Positions 54,356 through 64,000 of a stretch of DNA of 64,000 bases are shown piece by piece. Both the position numbers and the translations under genes were made by a program. The stretch's first letter is position 1; each line of letters opens with the position of its first letter. Source of the stretch: Coenobita brevimanus (lineage: Eukaryota; Arthropoda; Malacostraca; Decapoda; Coenobitidae); the NCBI GenBank assembly GCA_032717465.1, contig CM064663.1:12970396-13034395 (forward strand), given 5' to 3'. The notes beneath the pieces were generated by a model, which saw only the letters and a program-made list of their open reading frames with translations, was not told the origin of the DNA and made no database searches.

Positions 54356-54790
54356 GCACAACCAAGAAGCATGCAAGAAGCACTATGCAGGGCTCTAGAA
54401 TTTGAGTCCTATGTCAGGTCCAGTACATTCACCTTTCAGGTAGGTCGTAGATCAGGATTCAAGGCAAGAAAGGGGCAGGTATGTGAAAAGAAAAAATTTG
54501 AGGGAAATTGCTGGTACTGTGAAAAGCCAGGACACAGAAAAGAGGACTGTTACAAGTGAAAGAGGGAACAGGAGAAGACCGGAGGAGGCTGCTGGTTCTG
54601 CGGGAAGTCAGGGCATAAGAAGGAAGATTGTCACAAATGGAAAAAGGAACAAGAACAGTGCAGTGTAAGGAAATCTTCAGCTGTAACAAAAGCATGTTGG
54701 ACATGTAGTAAGGTAGGACACTTCAGTTCCAAGTGTCGAAGAAGAAAAAGGATGATAAGAAGGTTGCAGAAGACCAGAAAGAAGTGGGAA
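54356..54790 (+). pseudogene. Gypsy C gag nucleocapsid, unit 1: three zinc knuckles
   Basis: Three C-x2-C-x4-H-x4-C knuckles in a row: 'CWYCEKPGHRKEDC', 'CWFCGKSGHKKEDC' and 'CWTCSKVGHFSSKC'. A TGA after the first ('CYK*KREQ') splits them between short frames. Zinc knuckles of nucleocapsid bind the element RNA during packaging. Confidence 0.88.
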
Positions 54791-54794
54791 ATTA

Positions 54795-55523
54795 GTGGAG
54801 GCTGGTGTGAAGGGGCAACCACCAGCCAGCTCTTCCCCAGTAGCCCCACCACTGAGAAAATGCAAGAGGATGACAATTGATAGTGTGCAAATAGATGGAA
54901 GAATAGATGGAAAGAAGTGTTCCCTGGTGATTGATTCGGCATCAGAGCAGACTTTTGTGAGGCCTGATGTGTTACATCATCGGTATCTGCCTGAGCCATC
55001 AGAACAACTGTGTGGCGTAACTGGGCACTGTGTGGAACTGAGGGGACCCCTGAATGTCCGGATTGAAGTGGCAGGGCAAGAGGCAACTCTACCAGTCTAC
55101 GTGGCCGACATGGAGGATCCTTGCCTTCTGGGTCTGAACTACCTTATGTCCATGGGATGTGAGCTGGACTTCTGCTCCATGAAGATTAAGGTCCGGGGAA
55201 GGTCGGTTCCTGTCACAGCAGTGAAACATACCAGTTCTGGTGGCCAAGTGAAGGCGTTTCGTACTACAGTGATACCCCCAAAATCAGAACTGTTGCTCCA
55301 GTGTAAGGTGAGTGGCTCTTTTCACAGCTGTATAGGCGTAGTGGACAATGATGTATGGTGCAAGACGATGGCTGGGGTGATGGTGGGGAGAACACTGTTG
55401 GAAACAGGTGCAGATGAAGTGCCTGTTGTGGTGGCCAATTTCTCCTGTGAGCCACAGAAGATCAACGAAGGAGAAATTGTGGGACTGTGCCAGGCTGTAG
55501 ACCCTGAGTGGCATCGGATGTAG
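54795..55523 (+). pseudogene. Gypsy C protease, unit 1, active site altered
   Basis: A 242-residue frame with the retropepsin fold: 'KKCSLVIDSASEQTFVRPDV', 'LPVYVADMEDPCLLGLNYLM' and 'GCELDF'. The catalytic triad D-(S/T)-G reads D-S-A, a change of the flap-side Gly to Ala that should cripple the enzyme. All three units share it. The frame ends at TAG 55521-55523, and pol reading continues after it with 'RSIVKEDRYVPDHLQDL'. Confidence 0.83.
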
Positions 55524-55535
55524 GCCTGTAAAAGG

Positions 55536-57119
55536 AGCATAGTCAAGGAAGACAGGTACGTGCCAGACCACCTACAGGACCTCTTCTCAAGGAGTTGTCA
55601 ATGCCTGGACGGTTCACAAGTGCTAAAGTTGAGACAGCTGCTGACGGAATATGCTGATGTCTTTTCCACGGGTGACCTAGACCTGGGGTGCACTGACCTG
55701 GTGGAGCATAGTATACACACCGGGGATCACCGCCCAATTAAACAACCAGCACAGAGGATGGCGCCAGCCCAACGGCAAGAAATGGAAAAGGTGATGGAGA
55801 ATCTCCATAGTCATGGAGTAATAGAAAAGTCCAGTAGTCATGGGGCATCAGCAGTGGTTCTGGTGAGGAAATAGAATAGCTCAGTAATGTGCTGTATAGA
55901 CTATCACACCCTGAATTAAGTGACAGTGAAAGATGCATACCCCTTGCCCAGAATTAATGACACCCTGGATGCACTGTCACGTGCTAAGTGGTTCTCCACC
56001 CTAGACATGAAAGTAGGATACCACCCGGTCAAGGTTGCAGAGAAGGACAAAGAGAAGACAGCCTTTTCATATGGGTGGGAGTTATGGCAGTTTAAAGTGA
56101 TCCCATTTGGCCTATCCAATGCCCCAGCAACTTTTGAATGCCTCATGGACCGCGTACTTGAAAGCCTACACTGGCAAAAGGCTTTGATCTATCTGGATGA
56201 TGTAATTGTGTTTGGACGGACTTTCGACCAGGAACTGGAGAGGCTGTTGGAGGTGTTGAACAGGACCCGCGCAGTGCACCTCAAGCTGAACCCCAATAAA
56301 TGCTACTTGTTTCAGAAGGAAGTAGAGTACCTGGGACACATTGTAGGTGAAAGCGGCGTCCTTACTGACCCAGGGAAGGTGGCAGCTGTGGAAAACTGGC
56401 CAGTTCCAACTTGTGTGAGAGAGGTATGGAGTTTTCTGGGCTCGTGCACCTACTATCGGCGTTTTGTCAGACTTTGCAACGATAGCTGCACCTCTTCACA
56501 AGCTGTTGGGAAAAAGGCAGAAGTTTGCATGGACAGCAGAGACTCAGAAAGCCTTCGACGAACTCAAACATTATTGGCAAGCTCTCAAGTATTGCCGTAC
56601 CCAGACCAAAATCAGCCATTTATCTTGGACTGTTGTGCTAGTGACCATGGTATTGGTGGAGTCCTATCGCAGAAGAAGGATGACAAGGAGTATGTGGTTG
56701 CATATTACAACAAGAAGCTCAGCCCACCAGAGCTGAACTACTGTGTGACCCATAAGGAGCTCTTGGCAGTGATGAAGAGCCTTGATTTCTTCCATCCCTA
56801 CCTGTATGGGTCAAACTTTATCATCAGGATGGACCATGTGGCACTCAAGTGGCTGAAAATGCTGAAGAATCTGAAAGGACAAGTGGCATGCTGGCTTGGG
56901 AAGCTAGACCAGCACAATTATGAGGTGCAACACCGTCCTTGGCGGGTACATGGCAATGCTGACAGCCTGAGTCGTCGGCCTTGTGATCCAGAGTGCCGGC
57001 TGTGTAGTAAAAAGGAAGATCACAGTAAGAAATGGAGCCATACTGTAATAACAGGGCCAGCATCAGATGAAGACCTGAAGAGAATGCAGATGCAGGATGC
57101 AGATTTACAGCCAGTGCTA
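55536..57119 (+). pseudogene. Gypsy C RT and RNase H, unit 1
   Basis: Linker from 55536, then RT broken by TAG ('VLVRK*NSS', 55872) and TAA ('HTLN*VTVK', about 55918). RT motifs: 'DAYPLPRINDTLDALSRAKW', 'STLDMKVGYHPV', 'LSNAPATFECLMDRV', 'LIYLDDVIVFG' (catalytic YLDD), 'HIVGESGVLTDPGKV'. RNase H: 'FILDCCASDHGIGGVLS', 'HKELLAVMKSL' and 'IIRMDHVALKWL', with 'GNADSLSRRPCDPEC' at the end. Unit 1 has its own extra frameshift near 56465 in the RT-RNase H connection. The frame runs directly into the unit 2 junction at 57120. Confidence 0.9.
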
Positions 57120-57120
57120 G

Positions 57121-57774
57121 ATAATTAGTGAGAAAATTGAGGCTGTAGAGAAATATTGCACTGCTGAGACTCAGATTAGTGTACAGGGAGCTTATGAAAG
57201 GAATGGACAGTGTATGGTGAATCATGACAGATCACAGGCATCTAAATGTAGCATTACAGGGCTGAATAATCAGAATGCAGAAGTTGTAAGTCCTGGACTT
57301 AATAATGATGCCCCAGTTTTTAGGCCCCAAACCAGTGAAGTGCATGGCTATAATGGGGGTCCAATTAAAAAGAAACCTCAGGAATCTTGGGAAGCTTACC
57401 GGGCACAGTTTGAGTTACTTGCGGATCAGAATGGTTGGGATGATAGGCAGAGGCCAGTGCAGCTTGCTACTAGCCTTAAAGGTGCCGCACTGGAAATTCT
57501 GGGCCAGATGTCAGTGATGGAGACGAACAGTTATCAGTCCCTAGTAGAAGTGCTGGAGCGCAGTTATGGAACCATGTACGAGACTCAGGTTTATTGAGCA
57601 AGATTTCGGAGACGTGTACGGTCTCGAGGAGAATCCCTACAGCAGCTTGCTCATGACCTGGAGAATATGGCATATAAGGCGTACTCTGGAGCAGCACCTA
57701 ACCTGTTGCCTATTATACTGAGGGACCAGTTCATTGATGCTCATGACAGTGCAGAGTTGAAAGCGCAAGTGAAG
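57121..57774 (+). pseudogene. Gypsy C gag capsid, unit 2
   Basis: Same capsid block as unit 1, open from 57214 to 57597. It carries an additional TGA after 'ETQVY' (57595-57597), shared only with unit 3, plus the common TAG after 'AQVK' (57772-57774). It lacks the coiled-coil region, because the repeat starts inside gag. Confidence 0.85.
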
Positions 57775-58210
57775 TAGGCACAACCAAGAAGCATGCAAGA
57801 AGCACTATGCAGGGCTCTAGAATTTGAGTCCTATGTCAGGTCCAGTACATTCACCTTTCAGGTAGGTCGTAGATCAGGATTCAAGGCAAGAAAGGGGCAG
57901 GTATGTGAAAAGAAAAAATTTGAGGGAAATTGCTGGTACTGTGAAAAGCCAGGACACAGAAAAGAGGACTGTTACAATTGAAAGAGGGAACAGGAGAAGA
58001 CCGGAGGAGGCTGCTGGTTCTGCGGGAAGTCAGGGCATAAGAAGGAAGATTGTCACAAATGGAAAAAGGAACAAGAACAGTGCAGTGTAAGGAAATCTTC
58101 AGCTGTAACAAAAGCATGTTGGACATGTAGTAAGGTAGGACACTTCAGTTCCAAGTGTCGAAGAAGAAAAAGGATGATAAGAAGGTTGCAGAAGACCAGA
58201 AAGAAGTGGG
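57775..58210 (+). pseudogene. Gypsy C nucleocapsid, unit 2
   Basis: The same three CCHC knuckles as unit 1, with the shared TGA after the first. 'CYN' replaces 'CYK' just before the stop, a change also found in unit 3. Confidence 0.86.
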
Positions 58211-58216
58211 AAACTA

Positions 58217-59043
58217 GTGGAGGCTGGTGTGAAGGGGCAACCACCAGCCAGCTCTTCCCCAGTAGCCCCACCACTGAGAAAATGCAAGGGGATGACAATT
58301 GATAGTGTGCAAATAGATGGAAGAATAGATGGAAAGAAGTGTTCCCTGGTGATTGATTCGGCATCAGAGCAGACTTTTGTGAGGCCTGATGTGTTACATC
58401 ATCGGTATCTGCCTGAGTCATCAGAACAACTGTGTGGCGTAACTGGGCAATGTGTGGAACTGAGGGGACCCCTGAATGTCTGGATTGAAGTGGCAGGGCA
58501 AGAGGCAACTCTACCAGTCTACGTGGCCGACATGGAGGATCCTTGCCTTCTGGGTCTGAACTACCTTATGTCCATGGGATGTGAGCTGGACTTCTGCTCC
58601 ATGAAGATTAAGGTCCGGGGAAGGTCGGTTCCTGTCACAGCAGTGAAACATACCAGTTCTGGTGGCCAAGTGAAGGCGTTTCGTACTACAGTGATACCCC
58701 AAAAATTAGAACTGTTGCTCCAGTGTAAGGTGGGTGGCTCTTTTCACAGCTGTATAGGGGTAGTGGACACTGATGTATGGTGCAAGACGATGGCTGGGGT
58801 GATGGTGGGGAGAACACTGTTGGAAACAGATGCANNNNNNNNNNNNNNNNNNNNNNNNNNNNNNNNNNNNNNNNNNNNNNNNNNNNNNNNNNNNNNNNNN
58901 NNNNNNNNNNNNNNNNNNNNNNNNNNNNNNNNNNTGAAGTGCCTGTTGTGGTGGCCAATTTCTCCTGTGAGCCACAGAAGATCAACGAAGGAGAAATTGT
59001 GGGACTGTGCCAGGCTGTAGACCCTGAGTGGCATCGGATGTAG
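58217..59043 (+). pseudogene. Gypsy C protease, unit 2, with assembly gap
   Basis: Same protease as in unit 1, with the D-S-A active site and the shared terminal TAG. The 100-N gap (58835-58934) falls near its end. The bases on each side of the gap are only 2 bp apart in units 1 and 3. Confidence 0.82.
58835..58934. other. Assembly gap (100 N)
   Basis: Exactly 100 N, the conventional size for a gap of unknown length. Flanks 'cagatgca' and 'tgaagtgcc' are separated by just 'ga' in the other two units. Confidence 0.98.
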
Positions 59044-59055
59044 GCCTGTAAAAGG

Positions 59056-60641
59056 AGCATAGTCAAGGAAGACAGGTACGTGCCAGACCACCTACAGGAC
59101 CTCTTCTCAAGGAGTTGTCAATGCCTGGACGGTTCACAAGTGCTAAAGTTGAGACAGCTGCTGACGGAATATGCTGATGTCTTTTCCACGGGAGACCTAG
59201 ACCTGGGGTGCACTGACCTGATGGAGCATAGTATACACACCGGGGATCACCGCCCAATTAAACAACCAGTACAGAGGATGGCGCCAGCCCAACGGCAAGA
59301 AATGGAAAAGGTGATGGAGAATCTCCATAGTCATGGAGTAATAGAAAAGTCCAGTAGTCCTGGGGCATCAGCAGTGGTTCTGGTGAGGAAATAGAATAGC
59401 TCAGTAATGTGCTGTATAGACTATCACACCCTGAATTAAGTGACAGTGAAAGATGCATACCCCTTGCCCAGAATTAATGACACCCTGGATGCACTGTCAC
59501 GTGCTAAGTGGTTCTCCACCCTAGACATGAAGGTAGGATACCACCCGGTCAAGGTTGCAGAGAAGGACAAAGAGAAGACAGCCTTTTCATATGGGTGGGG
59601 GTTATGGCAGTTTAAAGTGATGCCATTTGGCCTATGCAATGCCCCAGCAACTTTTGAATGCCTCATGGACCGCGTACTTGAAAGCCTACACTGGCAAAAG
59701 GCTTTGATCTATCTGGATGATGTAATTGTGTTTGGACGGACTTTCGACCAGGAACTGGAGAGGCTGTTGGAGGTGTTGAACAGGACCCGCGCAGTGCACC
59801 TCAAGCTGAACCCCAATAAATGCTACTTGTTTCAGAAGGAAGTAGAGTACCTGGGACACATTGTAGGTGAAAGCGGCGTCCTTACTGACCCAGGGAAGGT
59901 GGCAGCTGTGGAAAACTGGCCAGTTCCAACTTGTGTGAGAGAGGTATGGAGTTTTCTGGGCTCGTGCACCTACTATCGGCGTTTTATCAAAGACTTTGCA
60001 ACGATAGCTGCACCTCTTCACAAGCTGTTGAGAAAAAGGCAGAAGTTTGCATGGACAGCAGAGACTCAGAAAGCCTTCGACGAACTCAAACATTATTGGC
60101 AAGCTCTCAAGTATTGCTGTACTAGACCAGAATCAGCCATTTATCTTGGACTGTTGTGCTAGTGACCATGGTATTGGTGGAGTCCTATCACAGAAGAAGG
60201 ATGACAAGGAGTATGTGGTTGCATATTACAACAAGAAGCTCAGCCCACCAGAGCTGAACTACTGTGTGACCCATAAGGAGCTCTTGGCAGTGATGAAGAG
60301 CCTTGATTTCTTCCATCCCTACCTGTATGGGTCAAACTTTATCATCAGGATGGACCATGTGGCACTCAAGTGGCTGAAAATGCTGAAGAATCTGAAAGGA
60401 CAAGTGGCACGCTGGCTTGGGAAGCTAGACCAGCACAATTATGAGGTGCAACACCGTCCTTGGCGGGTACATGGCAATGCTGACAGCCTGAGTCGTCGGC
60501 CTTGTGATCCAGAGTGCCGGCTGTGTAGTAAAAAGGAAGATCACAGTAAGAAATGGAGCCATACTGTAATAACAGGGCCAGCATCAGATGAAGACCTGAA
60601 GAGAATGCAGATGCAGGATGCAGATTTACAGCCAGTGCTAG
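59056..60641 (+). pseudogene. Gypsy C RT and RNase H, unit 2
   Basis: Same RT and RNase H as unit 1 with the same two RT stops. It retains 'RRFIKDFATIAAPLHKLL', where unit 1 is frameshifted, and 'CNAPATFECL' where unit 1 has 'SNAPATFECL'. Its private change is near 60115-60125, where RT passes to RNase H ('tgtactagaccagaatcag'). YLDD and the RNase H acidic residues are present. It ends at the junction with unit 3. Confidence 0.9.
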
Positions 60642-60988
60642 ATAATTAGTGAGAAAATTGAGGCTGTAGAGAAATATTGCACTGCTGAGACTCAGATTAG
60701 TGTACAGGGAGCTTATGAAAGGAATGGACAGTGTATGGTGAATCTTGACAGATCACAGGCATCTAAATGTAGCATTACAGGGCTGAATAATCAGACTCAG
60801 ATTTATTGAGCAAGATTTCGGAGACGTGTACGGTCTCGAGGAGAATCCCTACAGCAGCTTGCTCATGACCTGGAGAATATGGCATATAAGGCGTACTCTG
60901 GAGCAGCACCTAACCTGTTGCCTATTATACTGAGGGACCAGTTCATTGATGCTCATGACAGTGCAGAGTTGAAAGCGCAAGTGAAGTA
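60642..60988 (+). pseudogene. Gypsy C gag capsid, unit 3, deleted
   Basis: Only the start and end of the capsid remain. The deletion joins 'aatcag' to 'actcag' at about 60794. The TGA seen in unit 2 ('tttattga') follows directly. The last part ('LLPIILRDQFIDAHDSAEL') and the shared TAG are retained. Confidence 0.82.
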
Positions 60989-60990
60989 GG

Positions 60991-61422
60991 CACAACCAAG
61001 AAGCATGCAAGAAGCACTATGCAGGGCTCTAGAATTTGAGTCCTATGTCAGGTCCAGTACATTCACCTTTCAGGTAGGTCGTAGATCAGGATTCAAGGCA
61101 AGAAAGGGGCAGGTATGTGAAAAGAAAAAATTTGAGGGAAATTGCTGGTACTGTGAAAAGCCAGGACACAGAAAAGAGGACTGTTACAATTGAAAGAGGG
61201 AACAGGAGAAGACCGGAGGAGGCTGCTGGTTCTGCGGGAAGTCAGGGCATAAGAAGGAAGATTGTCACAAATGGAAAAAGGAACAAGAACAGTGCAGTGT
61301 AAGGAAATCTTCAGCTGTAACAAAAGCATGTTGGACATGTAGTAAGGTAGGACACTTCAGTTCCAAGTGTCGAAGAAGAAAAAGGATGATAAGAAGGTTG
61401 CAGAAGACCAGAAAGAAGTGGG
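60991..61422 (+). pseudogene. Gypsy C nucleocapsid, unit 3
   Basis: Three CCHC knuckles with the same internal TGA as units 1 and 2. Essentially identical to unit 2, including 'CYN'. Confidence 0.86.
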
Positions 61423-61428
61423 AAACTA

Positions 61429-62157
61429 GTGGAGGCTGGTGTGAAGGGGCAACCACCAGCCAGCTCTTCCCCAGTAGCCCCACCACTGAGAAAATGCAAG
61501 GGGATGACAATTGATAGTGTGCAAATAGATGGAAGAATAGATGGAAAGAAGTGTTCCCTGGTGATTGATTCGGCATCAGAGCAGACTTTTGTGAGGCCTG
61601 ATGTGTTACATCATCGGTATCTGCCTGAGTCATCAGAACAACTGTGTGGCGTAACTGGGCACTGTGTGGAACTGAGGGGACCCCTGAATGTCTGGATTGA
61701 AGTGGCAGGGCAAGAGGCAACTCTACCAGTCTACGTGGCCGACATGGAGGATCCTTGCCTTCTGGGTCTGAACTACCTTATGTCCATGGGATGTGAGCTG
61801 GACTTCTGCTCCATGAAGATTAAGGTCCGGGGAAGGTCGGTTCCTGTCACAGCAGTGAAACATACCAGTTCTGGTGGCCAAGTGAAGGCACTTCGTACTA
61901 CAGTGATACCCCCAAAATTAGAACTGTTGCTCCAGTGTAAGGTGGGTGGCTCTTTTCACAGCTGTATAGGGGTAGTGGACACTGATGTATGGTGCAAGAC
62001 GATGGCTGGGGTGATGGTGGGGAGAACACTGTTGGAAACAGATGCAGATGAAGTGCCTGTTGTGGTGGCCAATTTCTCCTGTGAGCCACAGAAGATCAAC
62101 GAAGGAGAAATTGTGGGACTGTGCCAGGCTGTAGACCCTGAGTGGCATCGGATGTAG
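61429..62157 (+). pseudogene. Gypsy C protease, unit 3
   Basis: A 242-residue frame like unit 1, with the D-S-A active site. It shares 'LETDADEVP' with unit 2 rather than 'LETGADEVP' of unit 1, and has a private 'KALRTT' where the others read 'KAFRTT'. It shows what the gap in unit 2 should contain at minimum. Confidence 0.84.
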
Positions 62158-62169
62158 GCCTGTAAAAGG

Positions 62170-63756
62170 AGCATAGTCAAGGAAGACAGGTACGTGCCAG
62201 ACCACCTACAGGACCTCTTCTCAAGGAGTTGTCAATGCCTGGACGGTTCACAAGTGCTAAAGTTGAGACAGCTGCTGTCGGAATATGCTGATGTCTTTTC
62301 CACGGGAGACCTAGACCTGGGGTGCACTGACCTGATGGAGCATAGTATACACACCGGGGATCACCGCCCAATTAAACAACAAGCACAGAGGATGGCGGCA
62401 GCCCAACGGCAAGAAATGGAAAAGGTGATGGAGAATCTCCATAGTCATGGAGTAATAGAAAAGTCCAGTAGTCCTGGGGCATCAGCAGTGGTTCTGGTGA
62501 GGAAATAGAATAGCTCAGTAATGTGCTGTATAGACTATCACACCCTGAATTAAGTGACAGTGAAAGATGCATACCCCTTGCCCAGAATTAATGACACCCT
62601 GGATGCACTGTCACGTGCTAAGTGGTTCTCCACCCTAGACATGAAGGTAGGATACCACCCGGTCAAGGTTGCAGAGAAGGACAAAGAGAAGACAGCCTTT
62701 TCATATGGGTGGGGGTTATGGCAGTTTAAAGTGATGCCATTTGGCCTATGCAATGCCCCAGCAACTTTTGAATGCCTCATGGACCGCGTACTTGAAAGCC
62801 TACACTGGCAAAAGGCTTTGATCTATCTGGATGATGTAATTGTGTTTGGACGGACTTTCGACCAGGAACTGGAGAGGCTGTTGGAGGTGTTGAACAGGAC
62901 CCGCGCAGTGCACCTCAAGCTGAACCCCAATAAATGCTACTTGTTTCAGAAGGAAGAAAAGTACCTGGGACACATTGTAGGTGAAAGCGGCGTCCTTACT
63001 GACCCAGGGAAGGTGGCAGCTGTGGAAAACTGGCCAGTTCCAACTTGTGTGAGAGAGGTATGGAGTTTTCTGGGCTCGTGCACCTACTATCGGCGTTTTA
63101 TCAAAGACTTTGCAACGATAGCTGCACCTCTTCACAAGCTGTTGAGAAAAAGGCAGAAGTTTGCATGGACAGCAGAGACTCAGAAAGCCTTCGACGAACT
63201 CAAACATTATTGGCAAGCTCTCAAGTATTGCCGTACCCAGACCAGAATCAGCCATTTATCTTGGACTGTTGTGCTAGTGATCATGGTATTGGTGGAGTCC
63301 TATCACAGAAGAAGGATGACAAGGAGTATGTGGTTGCATATTACAACAAGAAGCTCAACCCACCAGAGCTGAACTACTGTGTGACCCATAAGGAGCTCTT
63401 GGCAGTGATGAAGAGCCTTGATTTCTTCCATCCCTACCTGTATGGGTCAAACTTTATCATCAGGATGGACCATGTGGCACTCAAGTGGCTGAAAATGCTG
63501 AAGAATCTGAAAGGACAAGTGGCACGCTGGCTTGGGAAGCTAGACCAGCACAATTATGAGGTGCAACACCGTCCTTGGCGGGTACATGGCAATGCTAACG
63601 GCCTGAGTCGTCGGCCTTGTGATCCAGAGTGCCGGCTGTGTAGTAAAAAGGAAGATCACAGTAAGAAATGCAGCCATAATGTAATAACAGGGCCAGCATC
63701 AGATGAAGACCTGAAGAGAATGCAGATGCAGGATGCAGATTTACAGCCAGTGCTAG
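62170..63756 (+). pseudogene. Gypsy C RT and RNase H, unit 3
   Basis: Same stops in RT as the other units (at about 62506 and 62552). Motifs include 'LIYLDDVIVFG', 'FILDCCASDHGIGGVLS' and 'IIRMDHVALKWL'. A frameshift at the RT-RNase H connection near 63210 is shared by all units. Private changes include 'KEEKYLGHI' for 'KEVEYLGHI' and 'GNANGLSRR' for 'GNADSLSRR'. It continues into integrase. Confidence 0.9.
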
Positions 63757-64000
63757 AGTGACTGCAGCAGAGTACAGGAGTACAGTGCGACCATCTTGGG
63801 AAGAAGTTTCCAGGTTAAGCCCTGCGACCAAGAGCTACTGGAGTCAGCGGGACCTTCTTCGCTTGAACAACGGAGTACTGGAGTGTCGGTGGGAGACACC
63901 CAAAGGCCTCAGCAAGTATTGGCAACTGGTGGTTCCGAAGAAGATGAGGTCCGAGATCTTAGATGAGTCCCATAACCAGATCACTAGTGGCCACCTAGAA
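63757..64000 (+). pseudogene. Gypsy C integrase, N-terminal start
   Basis: After RNase H the frame meets a TGA ('VLE*LQQST', where Trp is usual) and a frameshift. From about 63788 it then encodes 'PSWEEVSRLSPATKSYWSQR', 'LLRLNNGVLECRWE' and 'MRSEILDESHNQITSGHLE', the lead-in to the His-His part of the integrase zinc module. It is cut by the window edge. Confidence 0.82.

Larger units (their letters stand above)
57121..60641 (+). repeat. Tandem unit 2 of the Gypsy C internal segment
   Basis: Repeats 53699-57120 with a period of 3422 bp; it is about 3423 bp here when the 100-N gap is counted as 2 bp. The junction 'gctagataattag' joins RNase H sequence ('gctaga' in unit 3) to gag sequence ('taagataattag' in unit 1), sharing only AGA. 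It differs from unit 1 by scattered substitutions. Confidence 0.92.
60642..63756 (+). repeat. Tandem unit 3 of the Gypsy C internal segment
   Basis: Third copy of the repeat, shortened by a deletion of about 309 bp in gag at 60794 (compare 57274-57582 in unit 2). Unlike units 1 and 2 it continues past the junction point into integrase, so it is the original downstream end of the element. Confidence 0.92.
52103..64000 (+). mobile_element. Ty3/Gypsy retrotransposon, family C, with tandem internal triplication
   Basis: Starts with an LTR (52103-52919), then gag with a coiled coil, capsid and three zinc knuckles, protease, RT and RNase H. At 57120, near the end of RNase H, the sequence returns to the middle of gag (53699) and repeats the whole segment. 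It does so again at 60641. Only the third unit continues into integrase, at the window's right edge. A 100-N gap lies in unit 2. Every unit has the same stops, so none is coding-competent. The 3' LTR, if present, is outside the window. Confidence 0.9.

Noticed and set aside
52103..64000. Three separate full-length Gypsy insertions in tandem
   Set aside because: There is no LTR, target duplication or coiled-coil gag start before units 2 and 3, and integrase appears only once. The data fit an internal tandem duplication.

Overview
This window is animal nuclear DNA, most likely from an arthropod and probably a decapod crustacean. That inference rests on a spliced ionotropic-receptor (IR) gene of the type expanded in crustacean chemosensory genomes, on abundant TA, GT, CT and TTA microsatellites, and on a mix of CR1-like, RTE-like, piggyBac and several Ty3/Gypsy elements. 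Nothing prokaryotic or plasmid-like is present. I found no rRNA gene, no functional tRNA gene and no CRISPR array.

The one host gene I can support is the IR gene on the + strand, 26573-40518. Six exons have matching splice phases and one open reading frame. They encode the end of the pre-ligand-binding region, the S1 lobe, TM1, the pore, TM3 and part of S2. Its 5' exons and its last exons are not visible here. Its introns and flanks are packed with mobile DNA, nearly all of it antisense to the gene.

Layout. 1-7304: a decayed Ty3/Gypsy element (copy A, - strand) split by a LINE (family 1, + strand). 7390-11260: a CR1-like LINE (- strand) with zinc/coiled-coil and esterase ORF1 segments, itself carrying a short SINE-like insert. 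12140-14960: fragments of LINE family 2 in both orientations, interrupted by a 765-bp piggyBac MITE with exact TTAA duplication. 15490-18790: an RTE-like LINE. 18868-23322: two broken piggyBac transposase genes, head to head. 23856-26545: fragments of LINE families 1 and 2. 26573-40518: the IR gene. Its second intron holds an LTR fragment and a young 6.3-kb Ty3/Gypsy element with the unusual pol order protease-integrase-RT-RNase H. 40547-50525: a three-level nest, in which LINE family 1 is split by an 8.1-kb Gypsy element (copy B) whose two LTRs each carry an RTE-type insertion. 50727-51371: a SINE with a tRNA-like head and a repeat ending in a hairpin. 52103-64000: a third Gypsy family in which the gag-PR-RT-RNase H segment is present three times in tandem, interrupted by a 100-N assembly gap.

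The most interesting item is the element at 29216-35526. Its integrase lies upstream of reverse transcriptase, as in Ty1/copia, but every domain is Ty3/Gypsy-like. This matches the Gmr1 group of Gypsy elements described mainly from deuterostomes. Its LTRs differ by only about 1%, and pol is one 1123-residue open frame. The second is the tandem triplication at 53699-63757: all units share the same disabling mutations, so it probably arose by DNA-level amplification of an already dead element, or is partly an assembly product. No gene set forms a pathway. The elements relate to one another through nesting, shared terminal sequences and shared families.
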